Below are positions 13,779-15,420 of a stretch of DNA of 15,420 bases, piece after piece. The position numbers and the translations under genes are program-made. The stretch's first letter is position 1; each line of letters starts with the position of its first letter. The DNA comes from UBA4744 sp035282865 (GTDB lineage: Bacteria; Actinomycetota; Acidimicrobiia; Spongiisociales; UBA4744). The notes under the pieces are model-generated. The model was not told the DNA's origin, searched no databases, and saw only the letters and a program-made list of their open reading frames with translations. The stretch is taken from assembly GCA_035282865.1 (NCBI GenBank), contig DATEVB010000184.1, positions 1-15,420 on the forward strand, given 5' to 3'.

Positions 13779-14444
13779 ATGTCGAACATATCGATGCTGG
13801 AGATCGACGAGCTCATGGAATCCACGCTCGCGCCTCTGGTGCGCAAGTGCCTGAAACATCGCGCTCCCGACCCGGCGTTCCACGCGGTCCAGGGTCATAA
13901 CGAGGAACTCTCCCGGGCCATGTACATCGCCTGGGGCACGGTGTTCAACACCGGCGCGGTCGATCACAAGTTGAAAGAGATCATCCGGATTCAGCTGTCC
14001 CGTGCTGCCGAATGCAACTACTGAGGGAATGTTCGATCCGCTTCGGCGAAGCGGAACGGTTTGACAGAAGAGCTGATCGACGAAGGTATCGATCACTATC
14101 GGCACAGCACGGCGTTCACCGATGCCGAAAAGGTCGCCCTCGAGTACAGCGAGCTGATGCAGTTCGCTCCGGAGAAAATCGACGAAGCGTTCTACGATCG
14201 TCTTCGGGAACACTACACAGAAGCCGAGATCGTCGAGCTGGGCGCCTTCATCGGCTTCAACGTTGGGTACCACACCTTCTTCCGGACGCTTGACTTCTAT
14301 CCGATGTTCTCCCCGGATGGTCGCCTTGTGAGCCAGGAGGAATCCCGCCGGATCTACGGGGACCGACCCGTCTCACATAGTCACGGTGCCCTGGCCCGTG
14401 CGCTCGCCGAGGCCGGTGACCAACAACCAGCGGGAGGCGAGTGA
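13779..14444 (+). CDS. AhpD/CMD-family selenoprotein with CxxU motif, in-frame UGA = Sec82
   Basis: Read through one TGA at 14022-14024, the frame gives a continuous 221-residue CMD-family protein. The motif is LKEIIRIQLSRAAECNY-U-GNVRSA, so Cys79 and Sec82 replace the usual CxxC of AhpD-like proteins. The second half carries FTDAEKVALEYSELM and YTEAEIVELGAFIGF, as in intact relatives. A CxxU pair suits a thiol or peroxide reductase of high reactivity; the electron donor and substrate are unknown. The ATG at 13779 has AAGGAG 5 nt upstream. A perfect 8-bp hairpin with a GGC loop follows the UGA. The stop overlaps the next ATG (TGATG), so the paralogue downstream is translated only if ribosomes pass the UGA or reinitiate. 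Alternatives are a Cys-to-stop mutation or a sequence error. Confidence 0.88.
14037..14055 (+). promoter_or_regulatory. Predicted bacterial SECIS hairpin of the AhpD-like gene
   Basis: TCCGCTTC (14037-14044) pairs perfectly with GAAGCGGA (14048-14055) around a 3-nt loop GGC. The loop begins 24 nt from the first base of the UGA, counting that base as 1. A G in the first two loop positions and a distance of about 16-37 nt are the published features of bacterial SECIS elements, as I recall them. The tight 3-nt loop is at the short end of the range. Confidence 0.7.
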
Positions 14445-14989
14445 TGTCGGTTGTCGAGCCGATCGACCGTGACCTCGCAATACAGCAGGGGTTGGGTGAC
14501 ATCCTGCGCTCTTGTGAGGAATCCGGAGTCAGCGACGAGCTCTTCCCACGAATTCTCGCCCACGTGCCCGGCTACGCGGAGGCTATCTACGATGCCATGT
14601 ACAGGGCGCACGCCCTCGGGAACGTTGACCACAAACTGAAAGAGATCATCCGCATCCAGCTTGCTCGCACTGCCCGGGACCCGTACTTCTCCAATCTTCG
14701 ATCGAAACGGGCGCTTGCCGATGGTCTCGATGAGCAGCGCATCGATGCAGGATCCGGCGATTTCGAGAACGATCCGGGGTTCACCGCGGGGGAGAGGTGG
14801 GCACTGCGGTACAGCTATCTGATGTATCGCCAACCCGAGAAGATCGACAAAACCTTCTACGACGAGGGGAAGCAACACTTCACCGAGGCGCAGATCATGG
14901 AGCTGGGCGGAATGATCGCCCTGCACTACGGAATGCAGGTGTTCATGCGGACCATGCAGGTGGGTCCTTCGCGGGACGTGGCGGACTGA
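14444..14989 (+). CDS. CMD-family paralogue lacking redox cysteines
   Basis: A 181-residue all-helical protein, tandem paralogue of the selenoprotein just upstream. VDHKLKEIIRIQLARTARDPYFSNLRSKRALADGL aligns residue for residue with the upstream protein, but Cys79 and Sec82 are replaced by Asp79 and Phe82 (DPYF). The FTEAQIMELGGMIALHYG block is kept. It therefore cannot do CxxC chemistry at this site; it may be a structural partner in a mixed CMD oligomer, or act on a different substrate. The ATG at 14444 overlaps the preceding stop by one base and has GGAGG upstream; an in-frame GTG at 14441 is less well placed. No signal peptide. Confidence 0.87.
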   Translation: MSVVEPIDRDLAIQQGLGDILRSCEESGVSDELFPRILAHVPGYAEAIYDAMYRAHALGNVDHKLKEIIRIQLARTARDPYFSNLRSKRALADGLDEQRIDAGSGDFENDPGFTAGERWALRYSYLMYRQPEKIDKTFYDEGKQHFTEAQIMELGGMIALHYGMQVFMRTMQVGPSRDVAD

Positions 14990-15071
14990 CCGCACCTCGT
15001 CAAGCCAGGCTCCCTCGAGTCCCGGGCGCTCGACTCAGCGGGCGGCGTTCTCCACCGCGGCGGCTCGACGC

Positions 15072-15420
15072 TCAACGCTCGTCGAAGACGGTGATGACGC
15101 CCGAATAACTCGACACCCAAACCCGGCGGGTCGCGTCGTCGAAGGTGATACCGATAGGGTGGTGCGCCACCGGCAGCGTCTGGAGCACCGCCATGGCATT
15201 GGTGGCCACTTTGGCGACCGTGTCCGAGTCGTAGTTGACGACATAGAGCGCCGTTCCATCACCGGAGATCGTCATGCTGCGCGGTGCGCGACCGGTCGCC
15301 ACTCGGGCGACGACCTCACCAATGTGCAGATCTATCTTGGCCACCAGGCCTTCACTGTTCAGGGTGACATACAAGAATCGCCCGGTGGGATCCATGACCA
15401 GATGGCGGGGGCCGGCGCCG
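15072..15420 (-). CDS. YVTN-type beta-propeller protein, C-terminal part
   Basis: The gene enters from the right edge; about 115 residues of its C-terminus are visible. Repeats have the form PRHLVMDPTGRFLYVTLNSEG, APRSMTISGDGTALYVVNYDSDT and HPIGITFDDATRRVWVSSYSG, typical of YVTN/NHL-like seven-bladed propellers, often exported and binding other proteins or surface structures. An ATG at 15395 is in frame but is internal: the propeller repeat continues upstream of it to the window end. The stop is at 15072-15074. It converges on the CMD paralogue, with an 82-base spacer holding only a weak GAGTC/GACTC inverted repeat near 15017-15036. Function and secretion signal cannot be judged from this part. 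Confidence 0.8.
   Translation of the reverse strand, partial: GAGPRHLVMDPTGRFLYVTLNSEGLVAKIDLHIGEVVARVATGRAPRSMTISGDGTALYVVNYDSDTVAKVATNAMAVLQTLPVAHHPIGITFDDATRRVWVSSYSGVITVFDER

Noticed and set aside
14061..14444. A separate 127-residue CMD gene starting at 14061
   Set aside because: It begins mid-domain with a non-ATG codon and is in frame with the upstream half across one UGA.

Overview
The window is GC-rich and gene-dense. Paired TrkA-type genes, TANNNT -10 boxes and at least one start with no usable Shine-Dalgarno point to an actinobacterium, perhaps an acidimicrobial or other environmental lineage. This is inference; no rRNA or other phylogenetic marker is present.

Layout. 1-145: end of an altronate/galactarate-dehydratase-type gene. 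328-1461 (-): FrsA-like alpha/beta hydrolase, divergent from 1538-2332 (+), a GrdB/PrdB-like protein read through an in-frame UGA. That gene is followed by a small helical ORF and an MFS transporter. 3849-5012 (-): LVIVD beta-propeller, divergent from 5048-6205 (+), an M24-fold protein without metal ligands. 6210-6800 (-): CxxC AhpD/CMD protein. 6992-7762 (-): alpha/beta hydrolase. 7948-8262 (-): DUF2007 membrane protein. 8291-8745: decayed beta-hydroxyacid dehydrogenase. 8901-13000 (+): operon of a type IIC (Na,K-ATPase-like) P-type ATPase and two TrkA/RCK proteins. About 13070-13154: possible glucoamylase relic. 13353-13700: DUF202 protein. 13779-14444: AhpD-like protein with an in-frame UGA at the second position of its CxxC motif. 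14444-14989: its tandem paralogue without redox residues. 15072-15420 (-): C-terminal part of a YVTN beta-propeller.

The main result is two probable selenoprotein genes that a standard caller would split or truncate. In each, one UGA interrupts a continuous family homology exactly at a redox residue (UxxC in the GrdB-like protein, CxxU in the AhpD-like one). Each UGA is followed at about 21-24 nt by a strong hairpin with G at the start of its apical loop, as in bacterial SECIS elements. The genome should therefore encode SelA, SelB, SelC and SelD, none of which lies here.

The second result is the ATPase operon. The pump keeps the M4, M5 and M6 cation-binding residues of animal Na,K-ATPase and is tightly linked to two different NAD-binding RCK subunits, which normally gate K+ channels or transporters. 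This suggests a nucleotide- or K+-regulated P-type pump.
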